From NCBI RefSeq assembly GCF_002803155.1, contig NZ_NNBP01000018.1, positions 149,027 through 213,026 on the forward strand: 64,000 nucleotides of DNA, written 5' to 3'. Source of the stretch: Streptomyces sp. CB02959. GTDB taxonomy: Bacteria > Actinomycetota > Actinomycetes > Streptomycetales > Streptomycetaceae. Of the stretch, positions 17,746-27,607 are shown piece by piece (within the stretch, counting starts at the first letter, position 1; each line of letters opens with the position of its first letter). Below the pieces are notes generated by a model. It was not told where the DNA came from. It worked only from the letters and a program-made list of their open reading frames with translations, and searched no databases. Both the position numbers and the translations under genes were made by a program.

Positions 17746-18831
17746 TCAGACGCCGGCGTAGGAGTGCAGGCCGGTGACGAAGATGTTCACGCCGTAGTAG
17801 TTGAAGAGGTAGCAGGCGAAGGCGATCAGGCCCAGCCAGGCGGCCTTGCGGCCCTTCCAGCCGACGGTCGCGCGGGCGTGCAGGTAGCAGGCGTAGGCGA
17901 CCCAGGTGATGAAGGACCAGACCTCCTTGGGGTCCCAGCCCCAGTAGCGGCCCCAGGCGGCCTCGGCCCAGATGGCGCCCGCGATGATGGTGAACGTCCA
18001 CAGCGGGAAGACGGTGGCGTTGACGCGGTAGGCGAACTTGTCGAGCGAGGCGGCCGAGGGCAGCCGCTCCAGCACCGAGGTGGCGAAGTTGCCGGGCTGC
18101 GGGCCGTCCGGGTCGGCGAGCTTGGCCTCGTAGCGGTCGCGGAAGAGGAAGAGCAGGGTGGCGACCGCGCCGAGGTAGAGCACCGCGCCGGAGAGGATCG
18201 CGCAGGAGACGTGGATCCACAGCCAGTACGAGTGCAGCGCGGGCACCAGCTGGTCGCTGGCGGTGTACAGGACGCTGACGGCCAGGCCCAGGGTGAGCAG
18301 GACGGTGGTGACCAGCGGCAGGCCGATCCAGCGGACGTTCTTCTTCAGGAGCAGCAGGACCAGGTAGGCGCCCACCGCGACCGCGGCGAAGGTCGTGGAG
18401 AACTCGTACATGTTGCCCCAGGGGGCGCGCTGTACGGACAGGGCGCGGGTGACGATGCCGCCGACGTGCAGTCCCCAGGCCAGGACGGACAGCGAGATCG
18501 CGATCCGGCCGTAGAGGTCGCCCTTCTCGGTGCCGCCGTGCGCGCCGGGGCCGTCGGGGACGTCCCGGCTGTCGGTCGCGGACCGGGTGACGACCTTGGG
18601 GCGCTCCAGGACGGCGGTGCCGCCCTGCTGCCTGGTCTGGACGGGGGCCGCGGCGGGGGCGGCGGCCTGGGTGGTCAGGGCGGCGGCGGTCCGGCCGACC
18701 TTGCTGCGGCTGCCGAACACCCACTCGGCCATGTGGGCGATGAAGGCGAGGGTGTAGACGGCCATCGCCGAATAGACCAGCACATTGCTGTTGTGAGCCA
18801 GTGTCTCGTTGGCTGCGGCAGCGAGATTCAC
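17746..18831 (-). CDS. ccsB: Cytochrome c biogenesis protein CcsB/CcsA type (haem handling)
   Basis: A 361-residue polytopic membrane protein of the system II cytochrome c synthetase. The tryptophan-rich haem-binding motif is WGRYWGWDPKEVWSF near residue 290. Histidines flank it in membrane helices. About residues 42-105 form an extra hydrophilic loop rich in A, P and T. The start GTG at 18831 overlaps the resB stop by four bases, indicating translational coupling. Confidence 0.93.
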   Translation of the reverse strand: MNLAAAANETLAHNSNVLVYSAMAVYTLAFIAHMAEWVFGSRSKVGRTAAALTTQAAAPAAAPVQTRQQGGTAVLERPKVVTRSATDSRDVPDGPGAHGGTEKGDLYGRIAISLSVLAWGLHVGGIVTRALSVQRAPWGNMYEFSTTFAAVAVGAYLVLLLLKKNVRWIGLPLVTTVLLTLGLAVSVLYTASDQLVPALHSYWLWIHVSCAILSGAVLYLGAVATLLFLFRDRYEAKLADPDGPQPGNFATSVLERLPSAASLDKFAYRVNATVFPLWTFTIIAGAIWAEAAWGRYWGWDPKEVWSFITWVAYACYLHARATVGWKGRKAAWLGLIAFACYLFNYYGVNIFVTGLHSYAGV

Positions 18832-20678
18832 GCGCGCGCTCCTTCGGAGGGGTCAGCAGGATCGGCAGAGTCGGTAGGCTCCGTCGGGTCTTCGGCGGAC
18901 GGGGCGGAGTCCTCCGCGGTGTCCGGGGAGGGCGCGGCGGCGAGCGGGGCGCTGGGCGTCAGCTCGGCCGCGAGGGCGGCGAGTTCCTCCGCCACCCGGG
19001 CCGATTCGCTGCGGCCGAGGCCGGCCATCTCGACGACGGTGACGCCGTTCGCGCTGGTCGCGCCGTTCGCGTCGGATCGCTCCGCGCGGATCCAGACCCG
19101 TCGCCGCTGGATGAACAGCGAGCCGGCGAGGCCGAGCAGCGCGCAGACCGCGCCGGTCAGGGCGAGGCCGTTGCCGGGCTGGTGGGTGATCTTGAAGCTG
19201 GCCCAGGTCTTGATGCCCTCGAAGGTGATGGAGCCCTGGCCGCCCGGGAGGTTCATCGTGGACTCGGCGGCGATCTCCTGGGGCGTCAGCTCGGCGCCGG
19301 CGTGGCCGAGCATCTGCGCCGCCCGGTCCTTGGGCAGCAGCATCTTCTTGAAGATGTCGCCGCCGGCGTCCTTGTACTGCTTCAGCCGCTTGGTGTCGAG
19401 CTGGTAGACGTTCTGCGGCAGACCGGAGTCCAGGCCGAGGTCGCCGTGCCAGGCGTTGACCGACAGGACGGGGAAGTCCGGGGCGGGGAACTGGGAGAAC
19501 ATCGACCCGGAGTTCTTGCCGCCGAAGGTCGGGACGAACAGCGCCTGGAAGCCGAGCTGGTTGCGCGCGCCGTCCTTGGTCTGCGCGCCCGGGACCTTCA
19601 CCACGCCGGAGGAGGTGAAGTTCTTCGGGTCCTGCGGGAGGAACGGCACCGCACCGTGGTAGACGACCTTGCCGCGGCCGTCCTTGACGGTGACGACCGG
19701 CGCGTAGCCGTGCGAGAGCAGGTAGACCTTGTTGCCGGCGATGTCGAGCGGGGTGTTCACCTCGATCGACTTCTTGTGCTCGGTGCCGTCCGCGCCGGAG
19801 AAGTAGGTGATGTTGGCGCGGAAGGTGCGGGGCGTGCCCTTCTGCGGGCCGGTCCGCTCGTAGGTCGCGTCGAACGAGTCCATGGTGAAGCCGAACGGCT
19901 CCATGGTGTCGGTGTCGAAGAACGGGCCGGAGGAGAAGTCGTCGTACTGGGTGAGGCTGTTGGAGAAGCCGTCGCCCTCGGTGACCAGCTTGCCGCCCTC
20001 GGACTTCCACAGGCCGCCGACGGCGAACGCCACCAGCATCACGATCAGCGCGACGTGGAAGAGGAGGTTGCCGGCCTCGCGCAGGTAGCCCTTCTCGGAG
20101 GCCACCGAGGTGTCCTCCCGGCGGACCCGGAAGCGCCGCTTCTTCAGCAGCCGCTCGGCCGCCGCGAGGACCTCCTCCGGCGCCGCCTCGGTACGCCAGG
20201 TGGTGTACGCGGGCAGCCGGGTCAGGCGGCGGGGGGCCACCGGCGGGCGGCCGCGGAGCTGGCCGATGAACTGCCAGGCGCGCGGCACGATGCAGCCGAT
20301 CAGCGAGATGAACAGCAGCAGGTAGATCGCCGAGAACCAGACCGAGCTGTAGACGTGGAACATCCCCAGCTTGTCGTAGACCTCGCCGAGGGTTTCGTGC
20401 TTGGCCTTGAACGCGTCGACCTTGACCGGGTCGATGCTGGTCTGCGGGATCAGCGAGCCGGGGATCGCGCCGATGGACAGCAGGAAGAGCAGCAGCAGCG
20501 CCACCCGCATGGACGTCAGCTGGCGCCAGAACCAGCGCACCCAGCCGATCGGGCCGAGCGAGGGGAACGAGACGTCCTCTTTGGGGGCGGTGGAGAGCTG
20601 GGATCCGGCGGTGCCGAGATCACCGCCCTGGTCGGCGGTGGCGCCCGGCTCGTCCGTGGTGTCGGTCTTGGTGGACAT
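18828..20678 (-). CDS. resB: Cytochrome c biogenesis protein ResB (Ccs1)
   Basis: A 616-residue membrane protein that partners CcsB/ResC in attaching haem to apocytochrome c outside the membrane. Helices lie near residues 50-75, 105-130 and 210-230, with a large extracytoplasmic domain and a last helix near 530. PIGWVRWFWRQLTSMRVALLL is the family N-terminal segment. The ATG at 20678 is preferred to the TTG one codon upstream. The C-terminal tail is acidic and low in complexity. Confidence 0.92.
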   Translation of the reverse strand: MSTKTDTTDEPGATADQGGDLGTAGSQLSTAPKEDVSFPSLGPIGWVRWFWRQLTSMRVALLLLFLLSIGAIPGSLIPQTSIDPVKVDAFKAKHETLGEVYDKLGMFHVYSSVWFSAIYLLLFISLIGCIVPRAWQFIGQLRGRPPVAPRRLTRLPAYTTWRTEAAPEEVLAAAERLLKKRRFRVRREDTSVASEKGYLREAGNLLFHVALIVMLVAFAVGGLWKSEGGKLVTEGDGFSNSLTQYDDFSSGPFFDTDTMEPFGFTMDSFDATYERTGPQKGTPRTFRANITYFSGADGTEHKKSIEVNTPLDIAGNKVYLLSHGYAPVVTVKDGRGKVVYHGAVPFLPQDPKNFTSSGVVKVPGAQTKDGARNQLGFQALFVPTFGGKNSGSMFSQFPAPDFPVLSVNAWHGDLGLDSGLPQNVYQLDTKRLKQYKDAGGDIFKKMLLPKDRAAQMLGHAGAELTPQEIAAESTMNLPGGQGSITFEGIKTWASFKITHQPGNGLALTGAVCALLGLAGSLFIQRRRVWIRAERSDANGATSANGVTVVEMAGLGRSESARVAEELAALAAELTPSAPLAAAPSPDTAEDSAPSAEDPTEPTDSADPADPSEGARA

Positions 20679-20681
20679 CAA

Positions 20682-21446
20682 TCAGATCCCAACGGTGATG
20701 CTTTGCGTCCAGCTCTGTAGCTGGGACATCAGAATGTCCCAGACGCCTGTGAGGAGGAGGACGCCGAGGGCGATCATCATGCCGCCGCCGGCCCTCATCA
20801 CCCAGACGTAGTGCCGCTTGACCCAGCCGAAGGCGCCCAGCATCCGCCGGAAGGCGACCGCCACCGCGATGAACGGCAGTCCCAGGCCCAGGCAGTACGC
20901 CACGGTCAGCAGCGCGCCGCGGCCGGCGCTGGCGTCGTAGAAGGAGAGGGTGTTGACCGCGGTGAGGGTGGGGCCGAGGCAGGGCGTCCAGCCGACGCCG
21001 AAGAGCACACCGAGCACCGGCGCGCCGGCCAGCCCCATCGCGGGCTTCTTGTGGAACCGCAGTTCGCGCTGGCCGAACCGCTTCAGGACGCCGGCGAAGG
21101 CCAGCCCGAGCAGGATCATCAGCACGCCCAGGACGCGCGAGATGACGTCCTTGTAGTCCTGGAGGGTCTTGCCGAAGAAGCCGAAGAGGGCGCCGCCGGA
21201 GACGAAGACGGCGGTGAAGCCGAGGACGAAGAGCAGGGCACCGGCCAGCATCCGGCCGCGCCGGGCCTCGGCGAGGTCGGTGCCGGTGACCCCGGTGACG
21301 TACGACATGTAGCCGGGGACGAGGGGCAGGACGCAGGGCGAGAAGAACGAGACCAGGCCGGCGAAGAGGGCGACCGGGACGGCCGCGATCAGGGCGCCGC
21401 TGAGGATGGTCTGGTTCTCCGCGGCGTTGGCGGCGAGCGCGATCAC
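20682..21446 (-). CDS. ccdA: Cytochrome c biogenesis protein CcdA (thiol-disulfide electron carrier)
   Basis: A 254-residue six-helix membrane protein that passes electrons from cytoplasmic thioredoxin to ResA. Conserved cysteines are in FFSPCVLPLVPGYMSY and GVGWTPCLGPTL. The start GTG at 21446 lies four bases after the resA stop; the stop is three bases before resB. The tight spacing marks one operon resA-ccdA-resB-ccsB. Confidence 0.93.
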   Translation of the reverse strand: MIALAANAAENQTILSGALIAAVPVALFAGLVSFFSPCVLPLVPGYMSYVTGVTGTDLAEARRGRMLAGALLFVLGFTAVFVSGGALFGFFGKTLQDYKDVISRVLGVLMILLGLAFAGVLKRFGQRELRFHKKPAMGLAGAPVLGVLFGVGWTPCLGPTLTAVNTLSFYDASAGRGALLTVAYCLGLGLPFIAVAVAFRRMLGAFGWVKRHYVWVMRAGGGMMIALGVLLLTGVWDILMSQLQSWTQSITVGI

Positions 21447-21450
21447 GCGA

Positions 21451-22065
21451 TCACTTCTCGGCGATCAGCGGGTCGACCATCTTGCGCAGGTCGTCCTCGG
21501 CGAGCGGGCCGATCGAGCGCGCGGCGATCCGGCCGTGCCGGTCGATGGCGATCGTGGACGGGATCGACTGCGGGTTGAGGCTGCCCTTGGGGAAGCGCAG
21601 CATCAGCTTGCCGGTGGGGTCGTACAGGCTCGGGTAGGGCACCTTGTGCTGTTCCTCGAACTCGGTGGCCTGCGACTTCTCGGCGTCGCGGGTGTTGATC
21701 CCGACGAACTGGACGCCCTTGTCCTTGTCCTCGTTCGCGACCTTGGCGAAGTTGGGGGCCTCGGCGATGCAGGGGCCGCACCACGATCCCCACACGTTGA
21801 CGATGACGACCTTGCCCTTGTAGTCGGCCACGTCCAGCTTCTTGCCGGTGGTGGTCTCCCCGGACAGGTCGGGGGCCGGCTGTCGCTCGTCGGGCTTGAC
21901 GGTGTCGACGCCGTTCTTGCCCTGGACGAAGCGGGTCTGCGCCGAGCCGCCGGAGGCACCGTCGCCGCAGGCGCTCAGCGTCAGCGAGGCGGCCGCCGCT
22001 CCCGCGGCGAACAGGGCGAGACGGCGGCGGCTGGTGAGGCGGCGGGGGGCGCGGCTGTCACTCAT
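21451..22065 (-). CDS. resA: ResA/TlpA-type thiol-disulfide oxidoreductase, lipoprotein
   Basis: A 204-residue membrane-anchored thioredoxin-fold protein that reduces apocytochrome c cysteines. A signal with RRR and lipobox LSAC (cysteine near residue 33) precedes the redox motif WGSWCGPCIAEAP (CGPC, about residue 108). It is the first gene of the cytochrome c maturation operon. Confidence 0.93.
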   Translation of the reverse strand: MSDSRAPRRLTSRRRLALFAAGAAAASLTLSACGDGASGGSAQTRFVQGKNGVDTVKPDERQPAPDLSGETTTGKKLDVADYKGKVVIVNVWGSWCGPCIAEAPNFAKVANEDKDKGVQFVGINTRDAEKSQATEFEEQHKVPYPSLYDPTGKLMLRFPKGSLNPQSIPSTIAIDRHGRIAARSIGPLAEDDLRKMVDPLIAEK

Positions 22066-22208
22066 GTGAAAAGTTTCGCATGGGCCATTTGCGGATCTTC
22101 CGCGCCCCCCTCGCCCCGCCGTGCCGCTGACGAAGGACCATGTCAGACCCTACGGAACGAGAGCTTCCGGCGCGTCACCCGGGGCCGCGCCCCTGAGGCG
22201 CCGGGCGG

Positions 22209-23444
22209 TCAGACCTCGGAGAGGTACGTCTTCCAGCCGCCGGCCGGCCGCTGTCCGACGCCCATCCCCTGGAGCTTGCGGACGATGCGGGGGTCCTGGG
22301 CGTCGAGCCAGTCGGTGAACTGCCGGAAGGAGACCAGCCGGACGTCCGTGCGCTTGTCGTCGGCGATGTGCTTGAGGGCTTCCTCGACGGCGTCCATGTA
22401 GATGCCGCCGTTCCACTGCTCGAAGTGGTTGCCTATGAAGAACGGCGCGCGGTTGGTCTCGTAGGCCCGGCGGAATCCGGAGATGTAGGCGTCGGCGGCC
22501 TGTCGGCGCCAGCCCGGGTAGTTGGCCGGCGGCGCCTTGGTGGAGTTCTTGGACTGGTTGGCCAGGATGTTGTAGTCCATCGAGAGCACCTCGAAGGAGT
22601 GGCCGGGGAAAGGTATCTGCTGGAGCGGGTAGTCCCAGATCCCCTGCTTCTTGCGGGGCCACATCTGCAGGCCGCCGGGCGAGCTCGCGTCGTAGCGCCA
22701 GCCCAGTTGGCGGGCGGTGGGGAGCAGGTTCTCCTGGCCGAGCAGGCAGGGCGTCCGGCTGCCGACCAGTTCCTTGCCGTAGTCGAAGGGCAGCGGTTCG
22801 GCGTCGGTGAACCCGGTGTGCGTCCGCCACTTCGTGACGAAGCCCATGGCCTGGTCTATCTCGGACCGCCACTGGGCGGGCGTCCAGTGCTTCACGCTGC
22901 CCCGGCCGGAGCAGAAGTGGCCGTTGAAGTGGGTGCCTATCTCGTGGCCGTCGAGCCACGCCTGGCGCACGTTGCCGAGGGTCTCCCGTATGTGCGCGTC
23001 GCTGAGGTAGCCGATGTCGGAGGCGCCGGGCCGGTTGTTCGGCGGGAGGTAGAGGCGCTTCTTCTCCTCGGGCAGCAGGTACAGCCCGGAGAGGAAGAAG
23101 GTCATGGCCGCGCCGTGGTCCTTGGCGAGCTTGCGGAACCGGGGGAAGAGGCCGTTGCCGACCTCTCCCGCCCCGTCCCAGGAGAAGATCACGAACTGCG
23201 GCGGGGTCTGCCCCGGCTCCAGCCGCTCGGGCGCGCCGGGCTGGTGGGGCTGCTTGCCGTAGTTCGCGGTCGAGCCGTCGCCTATGAGCTTGGGGCGGGC
23301 CGGCGCCGCGTTCTTGACCCGCTGCCCCTCCCCGGCGCCCTCCCCCGAGGCTGAGCACCCGGCGACACCCAGAGCCGCGGCGGCCCCCACTCCCATCCCC
23401 AGCAGGCTCCGCCGACTCATCCCGCCCATAGCGCCGTTCCCCAT
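22209..23444 (-). CDS. Tat-type lipoprotein related to polysaccharide deacetylases
   Basis: A 411-residue exported protein. The N-terminus has SRRSLLGMGVGAAAALGVAGC, a twin-arginine lipoprotein signal. The mature part contains FSWDGAGE and HEIGTHFNGHFC, which resemble the NodB-fold aspartate and HxxxH-type metal motifs of polysaccharide deacetylases. Enzyme activity is not certain because the spacing is divergent. Other in-frame ATGs (MGGMSRR) are possible starts. Confidence 0.7.
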   Translation of the reverse strand: MGNGAMGGMSRRSLLGMGVGAAAALGVAGCSASGEGAGEGQRVKNAAPARPKLIGDGSTANYGKQPHQPGAPERLEPGQTPPQFVIFSWDGAGEVGNGLFPRFRKLAKDHGAAMTFFLSGLYLLPEEKKRLYLPPNNRPGASDIGYLSDAHIRETLGNVRQAWLDGHEIGTHFNGHFCSGRGSVKHWTPAQWRSEIDQAMGFVTKWRTHTGFTDAEPLPFDYGKELVGSRTPCLLGQENLLPTARQLGWRYDASSPGGLQMWPRKKQGIWDYPLQQIPFPGHSFEVLSMDYNILANQSKNSTKAPPANYPGWRRQAADAYISGFRRAYETNRAPFFIGNHFEQWNGGIYMDAVEEALKHIADDKRTDVRLVSFRQFTDWLDAQDPRIVRKLQGMGVGQRPAGGWKTYLSEV

Positions 23445-23576
23445 CCGTGCTCACCGAACTCGATATCCATACCAACGGACATCGTTGTAGAGGGCATGCC
23501 GGACGATGAGGTTCCGCGTTATTCGCTCATACTTTGCATTTCCGGCGAGTTTGACATTCCGTCATGTGACGGATTA

Positions 23577-24311
23577 TCAGGCCCCGAAAGCCTTGGACTT
23601 GCCCTTCGCGGGTTTGGCGCCGGCCAGCAGGTGGGAGGGAACCAGGTCGCGCGCCGGCTCGCTGTACCCCACCGAGATGATCTTGTCGCCGTGGAAGGTG
23701 AACGAGGTCAGGGAGGCCAGGGTGCACTGCCGCTTCCGCGGATCGTGCCACAGCCGCCGCCGCTCGGCGAAGCTGCGCACGATCCAGATCGGCAGCTGGT
23801 GGCTGACCGCCACCGCCTCGTGTCCGCGGGCCGCGTCCCGGGCCGCGCCGAGCGCCGCCATCATCCGGACGACCTGCTCGATGTACGGCTCGCCCCACGA
23901 GGGCCGGAACGGGTTGGTCAGGTACTTCCAGTTGCCCGGCTTCTTCAGCGCGCCGTCGCCCACTCCGAAGGTCTTGCCCTCGAAGACGTTGGCCGCCTCG
24001 ATCAGCCGCTGGTCGGTGGCGATCTCCAGACCGTGCGCCCCGGCGATCGGCGCCGCGGTCTCCTGCGCGCGCTCCAGCGGCGAGGCCACCACGTGCGTGA
24101 TGTCCCGCTCCGCGAGGTGCTCGGCGACCCGGTCGGCCATCTTCCGGCCCAGGTCGGAGAGGTGGTAGCCGGGCCGGCGCCCGTAGAGCACGCCCTCCGG
24201 GTTGTGGACCTCGCCGTGCCGCATCAGATGCACGACGGTGATCTCGTCGCCGTTCTTCTCGCTGCCGCTCATGTCACCCGTCTTCCGGTCCGTCCCACTC
24301 GTGCCGGTCAT
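23577..24311 (-). CDS. Histidine phosphatase family protein
   Basis: A 244-residue phosphatase of the phosphoglycerate-mutase-like superfamily. The catalytic RHG is in LMRHGEVHN (about residue 31) and a second histidine in AVSHQLPIW. The start ATG at 24311 overlaps the hemL stop (ATGA), so it is translated with hemL. The substrate is unknown; a link to haem synthesis is suggested only by the operon. Confidence 0.88.
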   Translation of the reverse strand: MTGTSGTDRKTGDMSGSEKNGDEITVVHLMRHGEVHNPEGVLYGRRPGYHLSDLGRKMADRVAEHLAERDITHVVASPLERAQETAAPIAGAHGLEIATDQRLIEAANVFEGKTFGVGDGALKKPGNWKYLTNPFRPSWGEPYIEQVVRMMAALGAARDAARGHEAVAVSHQLPIWIVRSFAERRRLWHDPRKRQCTLASLTSFTFHGDKIISVGYSEPARDLVPSHLLAGAKPAKGKSKAFGA

Positions 24312-25615
24312 GCGGTGGCCTCGGCCGCGGCCCGGGCGGCGGCCGGCAGCGCGGCCGCGATCCGCTCGACGGCCGCGTCGTCGTGCGCGGCCGAGACGAA
24401 CCAGGACTCGAACGCGGACGGCGGGAGGTAGACGCCCTGCGCCAGCATCGAGTGGAAGAAGGCGGTGAAGCGGAACGACTCCTGCGCCTTGGCCTGCTCG
24501 TAGTCCGTCACCTCGGCGTCCGTGAAGAACACCGAGAACATGTTCCCGGCGACCTGGAGCCGGTGCGCCACGCCCTCCTTGGCCAGCGCCGCGGTGACCA
24601 GCCCGCGGACCTCCGCGGAGACCGCGTCGACCTTCGCGTACGCGGCGTCGTCCAGCAGCCGCAGCTGCGCGACACCGGCGGCGGTGGCGATCGGGTTCCC
24701 GGAGAGCGTGCCCGCCTGGTAGACCGGCCCGGCCGGGGCGAGGTGCGCCATGACGTCCGCGCGCCCACCGAAGGCCGCGGCCGGGAAGCCGCCGCCCATG
24801 ACCTTGCCGAAGGTCATCAGGTCCGGGCGCACCCCGTCGATGCCGTACCAGCCGGCCTTGCTGACCCGGAATCCGGTCATGACCTCGTCGGAGATGTACA
24901 GCGCGCCGTTGCGCGAACACAGGTCCGCGAGCCCCTGGTTGAAGCCCGGCAGCGGCGGGACCACACCCATGTTGCCCGGCGACGCCTCGGTGATCACACA
25001 GGCGATCTCGCCCTCGTGCGCGGCGAACGCGGCGCGGACGGCAGCCAGGTCGTTGTACGGCAGCACGATCGTGTCGCCGGCCTGCGCACCGGTCACCCCG
25101 GGGGTGTCCGGCAGCCCGAACGTCGCGACGCCCGAACCGGCCGCGGCCAGCAGCGCGTCCACGTGCCCGTGGTAGCAGCCGGCGAACTTGACCACCTTGG
25201 CCCGGCCGGTGAAGCCGCGCGCCAGCCGGATCGCCGACATCGTCGCCTCGGTGCCGCTGGAGACCAGCCGCACCTGCTCGACCGGCGCGATCCGCGCCAC
25301 GATCTCCTCGGCCAGCTCGACCTCGCCCGCACCGGGCGTCCCGAAGGACGTCCCGCGGGCGACCGCCTCCTGGACCGCGGCGATCACCTCGGGGTGCGAG
25401 TGGCCGAGGATCATCGGCCCCCACGAGCACACCAGGTCGACGTATTCCCGGCCGTCGGCATCAGTGAGGTAAGGACCGGTACCGGACACCATGAACCGGG
25501 GCGTACCGCCCACGGCCCGGAAGGCCCGCACCGGAGAATTCACGCCGCCCGGCGTCACCACGGACGCACGGTCGAACAGCGACTGCGAAACAGGGGCTTC
25601 ATACGGAAAAGACAC
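24308..25615 (-). CDS. hemL: Glutamate-1-semialdehyde 2,1-aminomutase HemL
   Basis: Converts glutamate-1-semialdehyde to 5-aminolevulinate, the second step of the C5 haem pathway; hemA at 50183 supplies the substrate. The PLP lysine is in TFGKVMGGGFP (Lys 271). The HSHPEV and GTEATMSAIR segments are typical. The start GTG at 25615 has AGGA upstream, giving 435 residues, the usual length. Confidence 0.96.
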   Translation of the reverse strand: MSFPYEAPVSQSLFDRASVVTPGGVNSPVRAFRAVGGTPRFMVSGTGPYLTDADGREYVDLVCSWGPMILGHSHPEVIAAVQEAVARGTSFGTPGAGEVELAEEIVARIAPVEQVRLVSSGTEATMSAIRLARGFTGRAKVVKFAGCYHGHVDALLAAAGSGVATFGLPDTPGVTGAQAGDTIVLPYNDLAAVRAAFAAHEGEIACVITEASPGNMGVVPPLPGFNQGLADLCSRNGALYISDEVMTGFRVSKAGWYGIDGVRPDLMTFGKVMGGGFPAAAFGGRADVMAHLAPAGPVYQAGTLSGNPIATAAGVAQLRLLDDAAYAKVDAVSAEVRGLVTAALAKEGVAHRLQVAGNMFSVFFTDAEVTDYEQAKAQESFRFTAFFHSMLAQGVYLPPSAFESWFVSAAHDDAAVERIAAALPAAARAAAEATA

Positions 25616-26108
25616 TGTGATCCTGACCTGCATATACGGGGGGGGGAGGGGCGGCGGCGCGCGGTCACGGCCCGGCTGACTGCGGTACGGGAATCACCCC
25701 GCGGACCACCCGGCCCGCCACGCGATTCCTCTTCATTCCCTCTTGGTTTCTTTTTCGTTCCTCTCGCTCGCGACCGGGCCTCAGCCCCCGCGCGTCTGCA
25801 AAACTGGGCCGTCGTACGAGTAAGTCACGCAAGCAATGGTCTCAGAGGCGCACGGGGGCGTGCGGCCGGGCGTTTCACGCGCCGGTGACGGGGGAGTCTC
25901 TGAGACGATGATCGGGTTGCGCGGCTGGGGCTGCGAGTGGTCGGGTGGAGATATGCATCGCGGTGGCGAACTGGGCGAGGGAACCGATGACCGGGGTCCC
26001 GAGCGCGCCCAGCGCGGCCGTCACCGGCGCGAGGGCTCCGAGCACACCGGGGACGACCGGCACAAAAGCACCGAGAGCATTACGGGCGGGGAAAACAGGG
26101 GCGGCCGC
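25616..26108. other. Long gap between hemL and a divergent conserved gene
   Basis: There is no firm gene here. Bases 25727-25785 are pyrimidine-rich on the plus strand. From 25908 the frame of the next gene stays open, and its start may lie upstream (ATG at 25908), with moderately GC-rich third positions. Divergent promoters for hemL and the next gene must lie here. Confidence 0.5.
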
Positions 26109-26546
26109 ATGGGGGTGACGTACAAATACTTCGGCGCGCCCAATGGCGCCACGGCCGCCCGGGTCCCGATCTCGATGCGCCCCGAGGAACTCGGCGGTGA
26201 CGAACTCGGCATGGGCGGCATGTTCACCAAGATCAAGCCGGAGACGATGGCCGCCATGGTCCTCACCGGTATAGAGGGGATACCGCTGCACAAGGTTCCC
26301 CCGCTGGAGCTGGTCGTGCTCCACCCCGACTACGCCGTCGTCAAGCTCCCCATGACCGTGGTCGACCCGCTGCGCGGCGTCGGCGAGGAGTCCGTGGGCG
26401 CGGCCGCCTTCATCTGGTCCACCGTTCCCGACCGCGGCGGCCCGCAGGACGCCTTCAGCGTCTACCAGCTCCTCCACGAGTGGCAGGACTTCTCCCACCG
26501 CCTCCACGAGGCGGGACACCAGGCGTACTGCCTGGTGTGGCCGTAG
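26109..26546 (+). CDS. Conserved hypothetical protein
   Basis: A 145-residue soluble protein starting MGVTYKYFGAPNG and ending HEAGHQAYCLVWP. No signal peptide, membrane segment or known motif is visible. The start at 26109 follows AGGGG by eight bases; a 67-residue longer form from 25908 (MIGLRGWGC) is possible. It looks like a streptomycete core gene because it is GC3-rich and sits beside hemL. Function unknown. Confidence 0.75.
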   Translation: MGVTYKYFGAPNGATAARVPISMRPEELGGDELGMGGMFTKIKPETMAAMVLTGIEGIPLHKVPPLELVVLHPDYAVVKLPMTVVDPLRGVGEESVGAAAFIWSTVPDRGGPQDAFSVYQLLHEWQDFSHRLHEAGHQAYCLVWP

Positions 26547-26611
26547 GGCGCCGGACCGTCCCGGCCCGGGCGGGCCACCGCCGCGGGCCGACGCCGCGCC
26601 GTCGGGCCGGC

Positions 26612-27607
26612 TCACCAGGTGGGCCGGGCCGAGACGCCGCCGTCCACGACCAGGTCGTGGCCGGTGATCCAGGAGGCCATCGGCGAGGCGAGGAAGACGC
26701 AGGCGTCGCCGATGTCCTCGGGCCGCCCCAACCGCCCGGTGGGCGCGGCCCGTTGCCAGCGGCGCACCCCCTCCGGCCAGTCGGCCGCCAGTCCGGGCCG
26801 CTCGACCAGCCCCGGTGAGACGCTGTTGACGCGGATCCCGTACGGCCCGTACTCCAGCGCCGCCGCCCGGGCATGCATCACCACCGCCGCCTTGGCCGCG
26901 CAGTAGTGGGCGTGACCCGGCGCCGGACGGTCCGCCTCGATCGAGGCGATGTGGGTCACCGACCCGCCGCCGCCCGCGCGCAGCACCGGCACCGCGGCCT
27001 GGGTGCAGGCGAAGACGCTGTGCACATCGGGGTCGGCGACGGCCCGCCAGTCGGCGAGCGACATCCCGGCCAGCTCCTGGACGGGCTGCACCCCCGCGTT
27101 GTTGACCAGCGCGGTCAGCCGCCCCCGCCATCCGGCGGCCGCCGCCACCAGCCGGTGGCACTCCTCCTCCACCCCCAGCTCGGCACGGAGCGCGAGCGCG
27201 CTCCCGCCGCCCCGCTCGATCTCCCCGACCAGCGCCCGCGCGGCCTCACCACCCGCCCGGTAGTGCGCCACCACCGCCGCCCCGGCAGCGGCGAACCGCA
27301 ACGCGATGCCCCGCCCGATCCCACCCGACGCCCCGGTGACCAGGACGACGTGCCCACTGAGGTCGGGGAGGGAGGGGGTGGTGGAGGGGATAGCGGAAGG
27401 GCCGGAAGGGCGGGAGGCAGCAGGGGGAGCCGGGCGGGCGGGGGTGGTGCCCGTCGGCTCCGGCGGGCGCTCGGCGGGCCCCGTCAGGCGCTCGGATGGC
27501 TCCGTAGGGCGCCGGGGCTGGCCGAATCGGCCCTGGTCGGCGGCCACTTCGGGAGTACCCACCACCCCTGCGCCGTTCGACTCATGAGGGGTCCGCACCA
27601 CTGTCAT
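26612..27607 (-). CDS. SDR family oxidoreductase with long Pro-rich N-terminus
   Basis: A 331-residue NAD(P)-dependent short-chain dehydrogenase. The nucleotide motif TGASGGIGRG starts near residue 92, NNAG lies near 168, and the catalytic YCAAK follows SIEADRPAPGHAH. The first 85 residues are rich in P, T, E and G and are not part of the fold. The ATG at 27607 overlaps the cupin stop (ATGA), so the two are coupled. The substrate is unknown. Confidence 0.85.
   Translation of the reverse strand: MTVVRTPHESNGAGVVGTPEVAADQGRFGQPRRPTEPSERLTGPAERPPEPTGTTPARPAPPAASRPSGPSAIPSTTPSLPDLSGHVVLVTGASGGIGRGIALRFAAAGAAVVAHYRAGGEAARALVGEIERGGGSALALRAELGVEEECHRLVAAAAGWRGRLTALVNNAGVQPVQELAGMSLADWRAVADPDVHSVFACTQAAVPVLRAGGGGSVTHIASIEADRPAPGHAHYCAAKAAVVMHARAAALEYGPYGIRVNSVSPGLVERPGLAADWPEGVRRWQRAAPTGRLGRPEDIGDACVFLASPMASWITGHDLVVDGGVSARPTW

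Noticed and set aside
25836..26108. Longer version of the 26109 gene
   Set aside because: Third-position GC drops and the ribosome sites are no better; kept only as an alternative start.
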